Positions 7,239-14,025 of a stretch of DNA of 20,563 nucleotides are shown piece after piece (the first letter of the stretch is position 1; each line of letters opens with the position of its first letter). Both the position numbers and the translations under genes were made by a program. Below the pieces are notes generated by a model, which saw only the letters and a program-made list of their open reading frames with translations, had not been told where the DNA came from and did no database searches. The stretch comes from a virus, in the IMG/VR virus record IMGVR_UViG_3300010392_000532, positions 1 through 20,563 of that record, one strand, 5' to 3'.

Positions 7239-7787
7239 TAAAGTCTCCTCAATAATTTGATATTCTCCGTCACAGAAGGTATTCTTAAACTCTAAAGATT
7301 CTTCTTCTGTATCGAAACTCTTCATTACGCTAAAGCTAGCTTTAGCATTAGCGGGGATAGATACTACACTCACTTCATAAAGGTCGGCTTTTTTGATTAC
7401 AAAAATACCCGTTTCTTTATCATAAGTTGCTCCCCCATCCCGAATTCTAAAGCCAACACTAAATGTGGAAAGGATACCATCCTTAATTAAATCCACAACA
7501 TTGCCAGCCGCTTTAGAAATTTTTGCTGTAATTTTTAATCCTTTTTCATCTATTCCAATTTCACTAGCTTTACCAATAGGCTGCGTGTGATCATGAAATG
7601 CTAGAATGATAGGATTATTTTTATAATCTTTTACTCCACCTTTCCAAGCGGATGCAAGAATAACATCATTCTGTCTATCCTTGTCGTCAGTACTGGCATA
7701 ACCTGTGATCGTTAGATCATCGTCATCACCAATACCTTTCTCTACCTGTAGTGGAGCAATAAATTTTAAAAGTTTATCAGTCTTCAT
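5859..7787 (-). CDS. Fused prohead protease, scaffold and major capsid protein
   Basis: One 642-residue frame holds three parts that are separate genes in HK97. Residues 1-175 are an HK97-family prohead protease (peptidase family S78): GYASTDDKDRQNDVI leads to a His-containing AFHDH motif (H65/H67), then LSTFSVGF with the likely catalytic Ser110, then a YEVSVVSIPANAKAS strand. Residues of about 190-285 are a Glu/Ala/Lys-rich coiled coil resembling the HK97 delta (scaffold) region. Residues of about 290-642 are an HK97-fold capsid protein with INPAAGTAEWIPD, EETEDTLVNILPIIRASIARRM, a ...D.AILRGTG segment and a C-terminal domain ending NEAVISLEIAS. The ATG overlaps the portal stop (ATGA) behind GAGGATAA. 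A strong internal ribosome site near codon 184 suggests a second, protease-free product. Confidence 0.9.
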   Translation of the reverse strand: MKTDKLLKFIAPLQVEKGIGDDDDLTITGYASTDDKDRQNDVILASAWKGGVKDYKNNPIILAFHDHTQPIGKASEIGIDEKGLKITAKISKAAGNVVDLIKDGILSTFSVGFRIRDGGATYDKETGIFVIKKADLYEVSVVSIPANAKASFSVMKSFDTEEESLEFKNTFCDGEYQIIEETLMKKDKDGNPIVEGQDDTRIDLKAMKDQIKAELEAEARAKEAAEAAEKAENDRIEALATTAAERLLEDVKAKFDEENSDTAELLKELRDELNTKKEELDEIREHKSKMTYSDKRTGTAEISREEKANAVLLAKIKGTKVDSTDFFADLREKSGMEHWESTADAEWEEEYTTQVRNEMEPQLVVEPLFTTFPMNTKIVHFPINPAAGTAEWIPDSAFRSTDNSSTGTAEEHQLTQQSIEAYKIAAKEYVGYEETEDTLVNILPIIRASIARRMANSTDTAILRGTGILSTPYDPLLGLDGRGQTALTITNGSNGWDGELTENTFADLRRDLGIYGLDSSTLVLLVSHKLYYTMMKFDNFKTVDVAGINRATLLTGEVGSLFGLRVVVSQSFDNTNVDADTVGTTIATLVRPSNFVVGNLRGLMTETDTNIEDQRRIIVSSRRLGFQEIIANEAVISLEIAS

Positions 7788-9028
7788 TTATTATCCTCTG
7801 AATTATCTTCAGACCCGTTTCCTGAAGGTCTACCACCTTGAGACGGATTGCTTGCGCTACCAGCTATGTTAGCTGGTATTCTTAACTTACTTGCATGTTT
7901 TTCCGGAGAATCTTCAAGTCTTAATTCTTTTCTGGCTTCGTTGATGGTCATAATACCATTATTAACTAGTGCGCCGTAGTAGTTTCCTGCTTCTTGCATT
8001 TCTGGTCTTAGGGCCCGTGTCTTGAAAAGATCCGGTTCCATATCATAAGCGAAGTACGTCTCCAATGCCGATATAAACTTATTAGATATCGGTAGTATAG
8101 TCTGCTCATAAAACATCTTTAAATTAGGTGAAATATTTGCATTGTTACCCCCGTCTAATAGTAGGGGTGGTACTCCAAGTACCATCAGGATTCGCTCTTC
8201 GAAAACCCTGATAGAATTCATAAAATCTAGGTCTCTGAATGATTGATTACTAAGTGGGTGTGGCTTTAAGTCCGCGTCTGCAATAAGTGGACGACGGGCT
8301 GCTTTAGCCTCTCCATAGCGAGCAACCATATCATTAATGATTCGCTCTTTCAGCTTGTTTCCTAAAACATTAGGAGTAGTAAAGATTAGGCCTGGTACTG
8401 CACCGTTCTTAAAGAACTTTTCTTGGAAGTCTAGCATAGTAACTAGAACTCTGATGGTGTCATTAGCAGCACGTAATCTACTGTCTCCTGTAACAGTACT
8501 TTCTGCTGAATTATCTTTTATATGGATAATCTCGTTAAGAGTAAATTGAGTATTATCCATGTACTTATAACCGGTAATTTTTTGACTACTACCAGTCGTT
8601 ACAATAACTAACTCAGATGGAAGATGGTTTAAATACATCCCATCATAATAAATATATACATTTCCTGTCAGAATATAATCTACCGCTAGAGCGCGTCTAA
8701 ACTCTTCTGCACTTTCGAACTCATTAGGTTGGAAGTTCAGTAGGGTCGATAATTTTTTCTGTGGAATATATTGAGGTTTTAGTCGATTAGCATTCCTACT
8801 AGATAAGGTACGAGGATCAATAGGTAGTCTATTTCCTACGGAAATATTGATTTCAGCTAAAGAATCTGCGATTAAATTAACACCTCGATTGACTACTTCT
8901 AATCGCTGATACGCGTTTCTGTAATACCATCGACGGTATTCTGAATTTCTTTCCTCGCCCTCTAAGTCCTGAATCGCTTGTGATCCGCGATGCTTTCTGC
9001 TAAGAATGAATCTATCAATTAAATTCAT
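7784..9028 (-). CDS. Portal protein, HK97 family
   Basis: This 414-residue protein precedes the protease-capsid fusion, the normal order in HK97-type head modules. Family features visible: the N-terminal 'YRRWYYRNAYQRLEVVNRGVNLIADSLAEI' helix, ALAVDYILTGNVYIYYDG, LNEIIHIKDNSAESTVTGDSRLRAANDTI (the 'H-x-x-x-x-G-x-S-x-L' region), FFKNGAVPGLIFTTPN, and FEERILMVLGVPPLLLDGG followed by the stem and crown helices. The last 20 residues are a disordered Gly/Ser/Asn/Asp tail. The portal forms the dodecameric DNA gateway at one capsid vertex and docks the terminase. AAGGATT lies upstream of the ATG. Confidence 0.9.
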   Translation of the reverse strand: MNLIDRFILSRKHRGSQAIQDLEGEERNSEYRRWYYRNAYQRLEVVNRGVNLIADSLAEINISVGNRLPIDPRTLSSRNANRLKPQYIPQKKLSTLLNFQPNEFESAEEFRRALAVDYILTGNVYIYYDGMYLNHLPSELVIVTTGSSQKITGYKYMDNTQFTLNEIIHIKDNSAESTVTGDSRLRAANDTIRVLVTMLDFQEKFFKNGAVPGLIFTTPNVLGNKLKERIINDMVARYGEAKAARRPLIADADLKPHPLSNQSFRDLDFMNSIRVFEERILMVLGVPPLLLDGGNNANISPNLKMFYEQTILPISNKFISALETYFAYDMEPDLFKTRALRPEMQEAGNYYGALVNNGIMTINEARKELRLEDSPEKHASKLRIPANIAGSASNPSQGGRPSGNGSEDNSEDNK

Positions 9029-9038
9029 TTAATAATCC

Positions 9039-9425
9039 TTAAAGCTCACAGTTTTCTTCGCCTGCTTCTAGACACTCTATTGATTCTTCTTCGTCCTCAA
9101 TAGTGCTTTCTATTCGAATGATAGTAGCATTAATCTTCGCTACTACAGCAGGCTCATCCTTTACGTTCGCATATTCACGTTCTATTTCTAGATCCATAAT
9201 TTTACCCTTAAGGATACGAACGTTTTTCTTCTTATCCATAATGGTATAGTCAGTCCAGGTTACATGATCATTAGCTTCTGCGTGATCTACGAACTTTGCA
9301 TTAAGACCTTCCCAGCCTCTAGTACCTAATTCGTATGATCCCCATAACATAAAAATTACAACTGATAGTACAGTACCAAGACCAACCTTATGTTCATTTA
9401 AAAATTCAAAGTTAAAAAGCTTCAT
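9039..9425 (-). CDS. Small membrane-anchored coiled-coil protein
   Basis: This 128-residue protein has one N-terminal hydrophobic segment, about residues 13-33 (VGLGTVLSVVIFMLWGSYEL). A charged region rich in Lys, Glu and Asp follows, probably a coiled coil around residues 65-115. The C-terminus has two Cys (CLEAGEENCEL). The ATG overlaps the stop of the preceding membrane gene (ATGA), so the two are probably co-translated and may act together. I do not recognise the family. Placement between nuclease/terminase and portal is odd for a membrane protein; a lysis or holin-like role, or a membrane-associated assembly factor, is possible but not shown. Confidence 0.65.
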   Translation of the reverse strand: MKLFNFEFLNEHKVGLGTVLSVVIFMLWGSYELGTRGWEGLNAKFVDHAEANDHVTWTDYTIMDKKKNVRILKGKIMDLEIEREYANVKDEPAVVAKINATIIRIESTIEDEEESIECLEAGEENCEL

Positions 9426-9820
9426 TTCTGTCTCATCTTTCGTTCTAACTCAGATATTCTAGCTTCTATATTGGCAGAACGGTCAATACCCCAGTCCTCA
9501 TGTTCTTCATAATCATCACGAAGATCTTTAAGTTCTTCCCATAGGTGAGTATCACGAGCTTTGATTTGATCAATCTGAACTTGAGCTTTTGGAAGAATTT
9601 TCTCGCCCACGGAAAGTTCAACCATAGTAATTCTAGTTTCTACTGCCTGCTTCCAAAGCTTATCATTCATGTACCAAAGTGCCATATAGCCACCAAGAGT
9701 TACTAGGGATATAACTATACCCCATAGTACTTTATGCACTAACGGGGCTGGTATTAAGTATCCATCTGCTAACTTGGCAGTTTTCTTAGGATCTAAATCC
9801 TCATTTACTGATACGGCCAC
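9422..9820 (-). CDS. Membrane-anchored coiled-coil protein, GTG start
   Basis: This 132-residue protein begins with GTG (9818-9820) behind AAAGGTGAAG, overlapping the end of the HNH gene by 20 nt. A hydrophobic helix spans about residues 30-50 (VLWGIVISLVTLGGYMALWY). It is followed by about 80 residues of charged, heptad-like sequence (VQIDQIKARDTHLWEELKD ... IEARISELERKMRQK), a likely coiled coil. The next gene has the same plan (one transmembrane helix, then a coiled coil) and overlaps it by 4 nt, so they look like a pair. The function is unknown; pairs of this shape occur among holin/antiholin and spanin-like proteins, but nothing here proves it. Confidence 0.65.
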   Translation of the reverse strand: MAVSVNEDLDPKKTAKLADGYLIPAPLVHKVLWGIVISLVTLGGYMALWYMNDKLWKQAVETRITMVELSVGEKILPKAQVQIDQIKARDTHLWEELKDLRDDYEEHEDWGIDRSANIEARISELERKMRQK

Positions 9821-10193
9821 TAAACTTCACCTTTAATTTATCTAACCAAATAAGTTGTTTAGGTGCAGTAGGAAGTGGGGGATGTTGTCCGAATAATTTA
9901 TGCAATCGCAAGTGACAAGTTTTACACAGAGTTCTAACATCTTCATAAATTTCTTTATGGTGTTCTGCTATGAAATCATCCCTATGATCCAGTATATCAT
10001 CAAGTGTTTTAATGACTACTTTTCTTTCCCTGCACCAACGCTTAAATAATTCGCTAATACTGTAAACGTGATGAAGGTCAAGTGGTTGATCTACGTCACA
10101 TACGTAACAAATTTCCTCCTTTACATAAGCCGATTTAGCTCGGTCCCTAATGTATTTAATAGGAAATCGTTTTAGCCCTGATTCTTTTTGCAT
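9801..10193 (-). CDS. HNH endonuclease
   Basis: This 130-residue protein has the features of a zinc-stabilised HNH nuclease: C29-x2-C32, the LHH pair at residues 40-42, and a second CKTCH cluster near residues 89-93 followed by LRLHKLFG. Phage HNH proteins next to terminase genes (HK97 gp74 type) assist terminase in cutting concatemers during packaging; homing nucleases use the same fold but often interrupt genes, which this one does not. It has its own consensus sigma70 promoter (10234-10262), and no clear Shine-Dalgarno sequence precedes the ATG. Its position between large terminase and portal supports the packaging role. Confidence 0.82.
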   Translation of the reverse strand: MQKESGLKRFPIKYIRDRAKSAYVKEEICYVCDVDQPLDLHHVYSISELFKRWCRERKVVIKTLDDILDHRDDFIAEHHKEIYEDVRTLCKTCHLRLHKLFGQHPPLPTAPKQLIWLDKLKVKFSGRISK

Positions 10194-10233
10194 AACTTAA
10201 CGAAACTAAGCTTTTTATTATTTCTATTCTTAA

Positions 10234-10262
10234 ATTATATCAACTATTTAACAGATTGTCAA
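10234..10262 (-). promoter_or_regulatory. Consensus sigma70 promoter before the HNH gene
   Basis: On the minus strand TTGACA (10257-10262) and TATAAT (10234-10239) are 17 bp apart, a perfect match to sigma70. The upstream AAAAATTTTCC is nearly the same as that upstream of the terminase promoter and could act as an UP element. The promoter would start a transcript about 34 nt before the HNH ATG and could feed the head genes. Confidence 0.8.
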
Positions 10263-10302
10263 GGAAAATTTTTAGTCAAGGTATTCGTCCTACAACAATT
10301 TT

Positions 10303-11631
10303 CTAGGAGATACCACCGACACCTGACTCATAAGTATAGATCGCATAACGAATTGCGTCTGCCATATGACGTGCACGATTCGGTTCGGTCTTCTCTAGTT
10401 CAGTATCCATCTTCCATTTGTGGTTTCTAAGGGCATAAATTACTTCTATACACTCATGATGAACCCATAGTCTATGATTATCAATCACCGCAGCAACTGA
10501 GCCAATTCCGTCAAGAATCGACTTCTTGGCTTTGATGCAAGTGATATCATAAGTAGCAGCAAAGTCAAACCTAGTTTGAGCAGCAGCAGCGTCAATATAA
10601 TTGAAGTCAATTTCATACTTATCCATCAATCTACCGATTTGCTCAGCATGAGTCTTAGTAGATTTATGATTAGCAAAGTACTCGTCAATAATAAAGTACT
10701 CGTTTAACCCCTCTTCATTTTCCATACATACAATACAGCACATGGCTGTTTCATCTCTGAACCCTACATCGAGTCCACCGATAACATCAACCTTGTGCGG
10801 TTCCGCTTTTACTCGTTCAATTAAGGAAGATAAATCTACAATCTGGTCATTATCCAGAGAATATACCTGACCCTCGAACGTCACGAAATTAGCGAGATAT
10901 TCTTGTTCAAATTCAGCATGAGAAAGAGTAGCGCGTGCTTCAGCGATATCGCTGTCAGATGCTCTAGGATTCTCATGGTGGTCGGCGTGTATTGAGAGCC
11001 AAGTTTTAAACTTGGGCTCGTCAGAGAATCCACGCTCGAAGAATTCTCTGAACCAGTTATCTCCTCGTGGTGTTGAGATAAAGATAACTTTTGAATTTAA
11101 TTTGTCTAGTGTAGGACGTAGTGCTACATTGTACTTAGCTCCAGCATCATCAGCGATGGCAGCTTCGTCAAATATGATAAGATCATAACTACGACCAACC
11201 GCCGAGTCGATCTTAGACACGGCAGCAATACGAATCATACTACCATTTACTAGTTCGATTATACGGTCTTTCGCATTATCTCTAGTAGTTTCCACATCGA
11301 ATTTGCGTAGCAATTCATGCTGTAGATCCCAGCTAATAGACGCAAGTGCGTAATCTGGAGCAATAATAAGAACAGTAGATCTAGGTTGGAGAGCAATAAG
11401 TTGAAGTATAACATTGGCTATAAAAGTTTTGCCTACTCGGCGTGAAACACAGGCTGTAACGAATCTATATCTAGGATCATTTACAGCATTTAAAATTGCA
11501 TATTGAGGCTTACATGGCTCTATATCTATTAAATTTAAATAGTTTTCTGCTGGTAATTTTATAAATCTATTTTCTATTGGAAGAACTTTATAATAATCTA
11601 CCGGTATTGTTTCGTCTGATATTCTTAACAT
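10303..11631 (-). CDS. terL: Terminase large subunit
   Basis: This 442-residue packaging motor has the full ATPase-nuclease plan. The Walker A variant is SRRVGKT (residues 63-69), Walker B is DLIIFDEAA (about 150-158, with D155/E156), and the coupling motif FISTPRG is near residues 184-190. The C-terminal RNase H-like nuclease carries GGLDVGFRDETA near residue 288, YIDAAAAQTRFDF further on and MADAIRYAIY near the end, supplying the acidic residues expected for DNA cutting. The start overlaps the preceding gene's stop as TAATG, and the ribosome site is weak, so translation is probably coupled. It works with the small terminase to cut and pump DNA through the portal. Confidence 0.93.
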   Translation of the reverse strand: MLRISDETIPVDYYKVLPIENRFIKLPAENYLNLIDIEPCKPQYAILNAVNDPRYRFVTACVSRRVGKTFIANVILQLIALQPRSTVLIIAPDYALASISWDLQHELLRKFDVETTRDNAKDRIIELVNGSMIRIAAVSKIDSAVGRSYDLIIFDEAAIADDAGAKYNVALRPTLDKLNSKVIFISTPRGDNWFREFFERGFSDEPKFKTWLSIHADHHENPRASDSDIAEARATLSHAEFEQEYLANFVTFEGQVYSLDNDQIVDLSSLIERVKAEPHKVDVIGGLDVGFRDETAMCCIVCMENEEGLNEYFIIDEYFANHKSTKTHAEQIGRLMDKYEIDFNYIDAAAAQTRFDFAATYDITCIKAKKSILDGIGSVAAVIDNHRLWVHHECIEVIYALRNHKWKMDTELEKTEPNRARHMADAIRYAIYTYESGVGGIS

Positions 11632-11972
11632 TAAATATCTTTATAATCTACAGTACTTCCAGTGTCAGCTTCTCTAATACTATAGCCTTTTTTATTATAA
11701 ATATTTCGCCATTTATTTTTAATTTTTGTACGTGCACCCCAGTCTACAACGCGACCAGATTGATTTAATACTTCATATACTTTTTCATTTTCATCAGGAA
11801 CTGGTGTAGTATTTTTTACTACTCCTGTAGCTTCTTCAATGGCTTTTACATTTGGTGTTTTTTTAGGTTCTACATAAGTATCTAATGCTTCAGTTTCTCG
11901 CAAAAGATCCTTCCAGTCATTAGGTGGTAAATCGCTATCGTTACCAGTCATATTAATTTCCCTCTCCTTCAA
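11631..11972 (-). CDS. Small protein between the terminase subunits
   Basis: This 113-residue protein lies between the small and large terminase genes. It overlaps the small terminase gene by 20 nt and the large terminase start by one base (TAATG). It is hydrophilic, with a proline/threonine-rich middle (VKNTTPVPDENEKVYEVLNQ). The C-terminal basic segment is DWGARTKIKNKWRNIYNKK. I do not recognise a family. Tight overlap on both sides argues for a role linked to the terminase, for example as an accessory packaging factor, but that is inference from position only. The ribosome site GGAGAGGGAAATTAAT is good, supporting this start. Confidence 0.65.
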   Translation of the reverse strand: MKEREINMTGNDSDLPPNDWKDLLRETEALDTYVEPKKTPNVKAIEEATGVVKNTTPVPDENEKVYEVLNQSGRVVDWGARTKIKNKWRNIYNKKGYSIREADTGSTVDYKDI

Positions 11973-12438
11973 TTAAGGCATGCATAAGACGTCCGTAATT
12001 TCCGGAGTCAAAGTTAGAAATGCTAACATTAGTTTGTCTAGCATTAATTTTCTCGACCTTCTTCTGCTTGTCAGCTAAGATTCTAGCTTTATCAACTTGC
12101 ATTTTGTGATGCATATTAAGAAGATCTGCAATATCTTTGGATGATGTCATCTCAAGTTCTTCTAATTCATTGAGTTTTTTCTGAATTAACTCATCCATAG
12201 CATCGGAAATCTTGTCCATACTACGAAGTGAACTATCTGATATGACTTGAGTTATATAGTTATCAACGGCCTTTTCCTGAATCATACGGGAAATTTCGTG
12301 AGGTGGCATGCTTAAAGCTTGACTAGTTCGGGCAACATCACAACCTTCTTGTAAGTATGTTTCTGCTACTAAAGCACCCTCAGGAGAGATAGTGTCCGCC
12401 GCAACGTCCTGCCCTGTTTCAGCCAATGTTGGTAACAT
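11953..12438 (-). CDS. terS: Terminase small subunit (putative)
   Basis: This is the first gene of the minus-strand block, directly upstream of the linker and large terminase genes, the usual place of the DNA-recognition subunit. The 161-residue protein begins with a helix-turn-helix-like segment (ALVAETYLQEGCDVARTSQAL then PPHEISRMIQEKAV). It continues into a long helical, coiled-coil region (about residues 85-140) suited to ring formation. It ends with a basic/hydrophobic segment that could contact the large subunit. TAGGAGAAAATT precedes the ATG. The fold and position fit well; sequence identity to a named family was not visible. Confidence 0.72.
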   Translation of the reverse strand: MLPTLAETGQDVAADTISPEGALVAETYLQEGCDVARTSQALSMPPHEISRMIQEKAVDNYITQVISDSSLRSMDKISDAMDELIQKKLNELEELEMTSSKDIADLLNMHHKMQVDKARILADKQKKVEKINARQTNVSISNFDSGNYGRLMHALIEGEGN

Positions 12439-12467
12439 AATTTTCTCCTAGAGTTTTCATTTTGTCT

Positions 12468-12496
12468 AGTATAACATACGTGGAGGAACATGTCAA
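12468..12496 (-). promoter_or_regulatory. Sigma70 promoter of the terminase/structural block
   Basis: On the minus strand TTGACA (12491-12496) and TATACT (12468-12473) are 17 bp apart, preceded by an AAAAATTTTT tract. Transcription would start near 12461, 23 nt before the small terminase ATG. The same host-type promoter elements as in the plus-strand cassettes suggest that no dedicated late sigma factor is used here. Confidence 0.75.
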
Positions 12497-12705
12497 GAAA
12501 AATTTTTATATGTGGACTGCGCGTTCGTGGTGATGCGCTAGTTGAGACGAAGTCTCATAGTGCGGAAATTTAGCCCTAGTAGTCAATTCTCAAAAAACCT
12601 TAATGGTACACGCGTGGGTGGGATAAGTCAATAGGTATATACCGCAGTCTAATAACCGCCCACTATTGGGTCTATTTTTCCCTTATAAATCAATAGCTTA
12701 GGCGC
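12497..12705. other. Divergent intergenic region without a gene
   Basis: This stretch between the leftward and rightward promoters has no convincing reading frame. It contains a short hairpin TGAGAC-GAA-GTCTCA (12543-12557), a perfect palindrome GGTATATACC (12634-12643), and CCTAGTAGTCAA (near 12571), close to the CACCAGTAGTCAA found after the element at 17405. The position at the head of the terminase block makes a packaging recognition site possible, but no cos- or pac-like signature could be identified. Confidence 0.4.
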
Positions 12706-12734
12706 TTGACACCGATCGGAAATGCGTGTATCGT
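12706..12734 (+). promoter_or_regulatory. Sigma70 promoter of the first plus-strand cassette
   Basis: TTGACA (12706-12711), a 17-bp spacer and TATCGT (12729-12734). The predicted start is near 12741, leaving a leader of about 100 nt before the first gene with a ribosome site (12840). That leader contains a reversed-order copy of the double-hairpin element. Confidence 0.65.
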
Positions 12735-12770
12735 TAAATTATGAGCAAAAACAATCATTTACGAGGGGCG

Positions 12771-12818
12771 GGGGTGACGCGACAATCGCGTTATCCCAAC
12801 TGTTCCTATTTTGGAACA
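12771..12818 (+). repeat. Double-hairpin element, leader copy (reversed order)
   Basis: First hairpin: GGGGTGACGCG pairs with CGCGTTATCCC through 11 bp, two of them G-U, around the loop ACAAT (12771-12797). Second hairpin: TGTTCC and GGAACA around TATTTT (12801-12818). The GGGGGTGACGC core matches the copies at 13891, 14757, 15469 and 17434, but here the GC hairpin precedes the TTCC hairpin. G-U pairs make sense for RNA of this strand. The element ends 21 nt before the ATG, so it could affect translation of the first gene. Confidence 0.6.
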
Positions 12819-12839
12819 ATCACTAGAAAGGAGACTGTC

Positions 12840-13031
12840 ATGAGACGTGTTTTATCATGTATCCGAACTTGTCCCGAATGCGGGATCTTCCACATGCTCC
12901 CAGATCAGGAACGGTGTGATATGTGTCAACTAAACCAAGACATAGACTACATCCAGAAATGGGAGGAACGCTTCGATGCGGAACAATCCTCAGATGTGGA
13001 ACTTATCTCAGAAAAGGGAGGATCGTCATGA
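12840..13031 (+). CDS. Small zinc-knuckle protein
   Basis: This 63-residue protein begins MRRVLSCIRTCPECGIF. Two CxxC pairs (CPEC and CDMC, 17 residues apart) form a probable zinc ribbon; the rest is an acidic, helical tail. AAAGGAGA 5 nt before this ATG decides the start; an in-frame ATG at 12741 lacks a ribosome site and would translate the structured leader. The codons for the first pair lie in a TCCCGAATGCGGGA hairpin that resembles the element stems. The function is unknown. Small zinc proteins in phage early regions often bind host factors or nucleic acid. Confidence 0.7.
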   Translation: MRRVLSCIRTCPECGIFHMLPDQERCDMCQLNQDIDYIQKWEERFDAEQSSDVELISEKGGSS

Positions 13032-13204
13032 AAGGAAAAGATTTTACAACTGGTAAAATCATCTATATCTGCGACATGTGCGGAGAAGAATACATTCCCG
13101 GTTCCGAGGGCCGTCGCGAAACCGAGATATGTTACGACTGTGAAAATGATCCAGATCTGAAACAGATGGAAGATGATTTTCTATTCTACAACCAAGACTG
13201 TTAA
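13028..13204 (+). CDS. Small zinc-finger protein
   Basis: This 58-residue protein overlaps the previous gene by ATGA and has GGGAGG upstream. Two CxxC pairs, CDMC (about residues 15-18) and CYDC (about 35-38), separated by a short linker with EEYIPGSEGRRE, look like a rubredoxin-type or zinc-ribbon knuckle. A strongly acidic C-terminus follows (ENDPDLKQMEDDFLFYNQDC). It is similar in plan to its upstream neighbour but not clearly homologous. Coupled translation suggests related roles. No specific function can be assigned. Confidence 0.7.
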   Translation: MKGKDFTTGKIIYICDMCGEEYIPGSEGRRETEICYDCENDPDLKQMEDDFLFYNQDC

Positions 13205-13220
13205 CGAAAGAGGAACTATC

Positions 13221-13526
13221 ATGGATATGAAATATATCACAATCGAAGGATGGCGCAACAAATTGGAACTTGTTGACAGGGTGGAAATACCTAAAAATTG
13301 GGACAATTCCGAAAATGCGGAATATAACGTATCTTTTACTATGGCCGACGATACATATTGTTCCATTCTTAAGGTTTGGAAGGATAAAGGAACATTCGTC
13401 GGATGTCTGAATATCTACGATGTCGTGAATATTCTCAATCGGATGATACTTCGCGAAAACGTAATAAGCGCGGATCGCGAACGAGCTTATGAACTGGAAC
13501 AATCCCAGATGGAGAACATATCATGA
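13221..13526 (+). CDS. Hypothetical protein
   Basis: This 101-residue protein starts MDMKYITIEGWRNKLELVD behind GAAAGAGGA. It looks like a small alpha/beta domain: two strands at the start, NAEYNVSFTMADDTYCSILKVW in the middle, then a helix (IYDVVNILNRMILRENV) and an acidic tail. Its stop overlaps the next start (ATGA), placing it in the 12840-13801 cassette. A perfect hairpin ATTCCG-AAAATG-CGGAAT (13306-13323) lies within the coding region and resembles the first stem of the intergenic elements. I do not recognise the family. Confidence 0.6.
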   Translation: MDMKYITIEGWRNKLELVDRVEIPKNWDNSENAEYNVSFTMADDTYCSILKVWKDKGTFVGCLNIYDVVNILNRMILRENVISADRERAYELEQSQMENIS

Positions 13527-13801
13527 CTAGAAACATTATCATAATTGGATGGGTCACGGTTGTGGTTCTAGCTTTAGGGCTAGGAATGTATGGAAACTGG
13601 GACAGAGATCAAAGGCGGATCAATCATCAATTTCAGGATTGTCAACGGGATTGGTTACAATCCCAGATTCCTGAATTGGTCCAATGTCGGAACGCTCCCG
13701 ACTATACATGCACTCTCAATGCTGGTGAATATGCCAGATACGTGAATGAGAGGCAACGCGCAACTGTTCAATGTATGAACATTGAACTAGAAACGAAATA
13801 G
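13523..13801 (+). CDS. Single-pass membrane protein with a cysteine-containing outer domain
   Basis: This 92-residue protein has an N-terminal hydrophobic helix (about residues 4-23, NIIIIGWVTVVVLALGLGMY) followed by a polar region with four Cys (near 40, 55, 62 and 84). If the N-terminus is inside, the Cys would lie in the periplasm and could form two disulfides. The gene is the last of a four-gene cassette and is followed within 10 nt by a strong terminator. The plan is compatible with a spanin, a superinfection-exclusion protein or another envelope protein; none can be chosen from sequence alone. Confidence 0.65.
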   Translation: MTRNIIIIGWVTVVVLALGLGMYGNWDRDQRRINHQFQDCQRDWLQSQIPELVQCRNAPDYTCTLNAGEYARYVNERQRATVQCMNIELETK

Positions 13802-13810
13802 ACGCGCATT

Positions 13811-13841
13811 TGGGACGACCCTCCGGGGTCGTCCCATTTTT
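13811..13841 (+). terminator. Strong intrinsic terminator after the first cassette
   Basis: TGGGACGACCC and GGGTCGTCCCA pair over 11 bp around a tetraloop, followed by TTTTT. It closes the 12840-13801 operon on the plus strand. Confidence 0.9.
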
Positions 13842-13859
13842 GTGATTGTCCCGGCATCG

Positions 13860-13913
13860 CCGGATTGTTCCAGAAATGGAACAATCCGGGGGTGCCGCGC
13901 TGTGCGCGGCACC
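13860..13913 (+). repeat. Double-hairpin element, copy 2
   Basis: Hairpin 1: CCGGATTGTTCC and GGAACAATCCGG pair perfectly over 12 bp with loop AGAAAT (13860-13889). Hairpin 2 follows at once: GGTGCCGCGC and GCGCGGCACC, 10 bp, loop TGT (13891-13913), then the shared trailer CACCAGTAG. No U-run follows, so it is not an ordinary terminator, and a real one already lies just upstream. Confidence 0.75.
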
Positions 13914-14025
13914 AGTAGCACAAGTTCTTGATTTTATTAAAGTTTCCCGAATGTGGCACACCCATTGCCTAGCAAGAAGCGTGCCATGTTGTGGTGCAGC
14001 ATAAAAAATTTATTTTAAAAAAGTC
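13914..14025. other. Spacer with a CCAGTGC/GCAGCAT-type repeat
   Basis: No gene is seen. A diverged 19-nt copy of a short repeat ends in GGTGCAGCAT at 13984-14002. Related copies lie at 14785-14804, 17532-17551 and 18189-18208, each downstream of a hairpin element. An A/T tract (14003-14022) precedes the next promoter and may act as an UP element. Confidence 0.45.

Noticed and set aside
12497-12705. tRNA or other classical RNA gene in the divergent region
   Set aside because: No cloverleaf, T-loop GTTCGANNC or CCA end could be built on either strand.
12741-12839. In-frame ATG at 12741 as the start of the first plus-strand gene
   Set aside because: It sits at the predicted transcription start, has no ribosome site and would translate the hairpin leader; ATG at 12840 has AAAGGAGA at good spacing and starts directly before the zinc motif.
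13059-13502. 147-codon minus-strand frame opposite the zinc and hypothetical genes
   Set aside because: No ribosome site; the plus-strand genes there have coupled starts and good ribosome sites, so this is a mirror frame.
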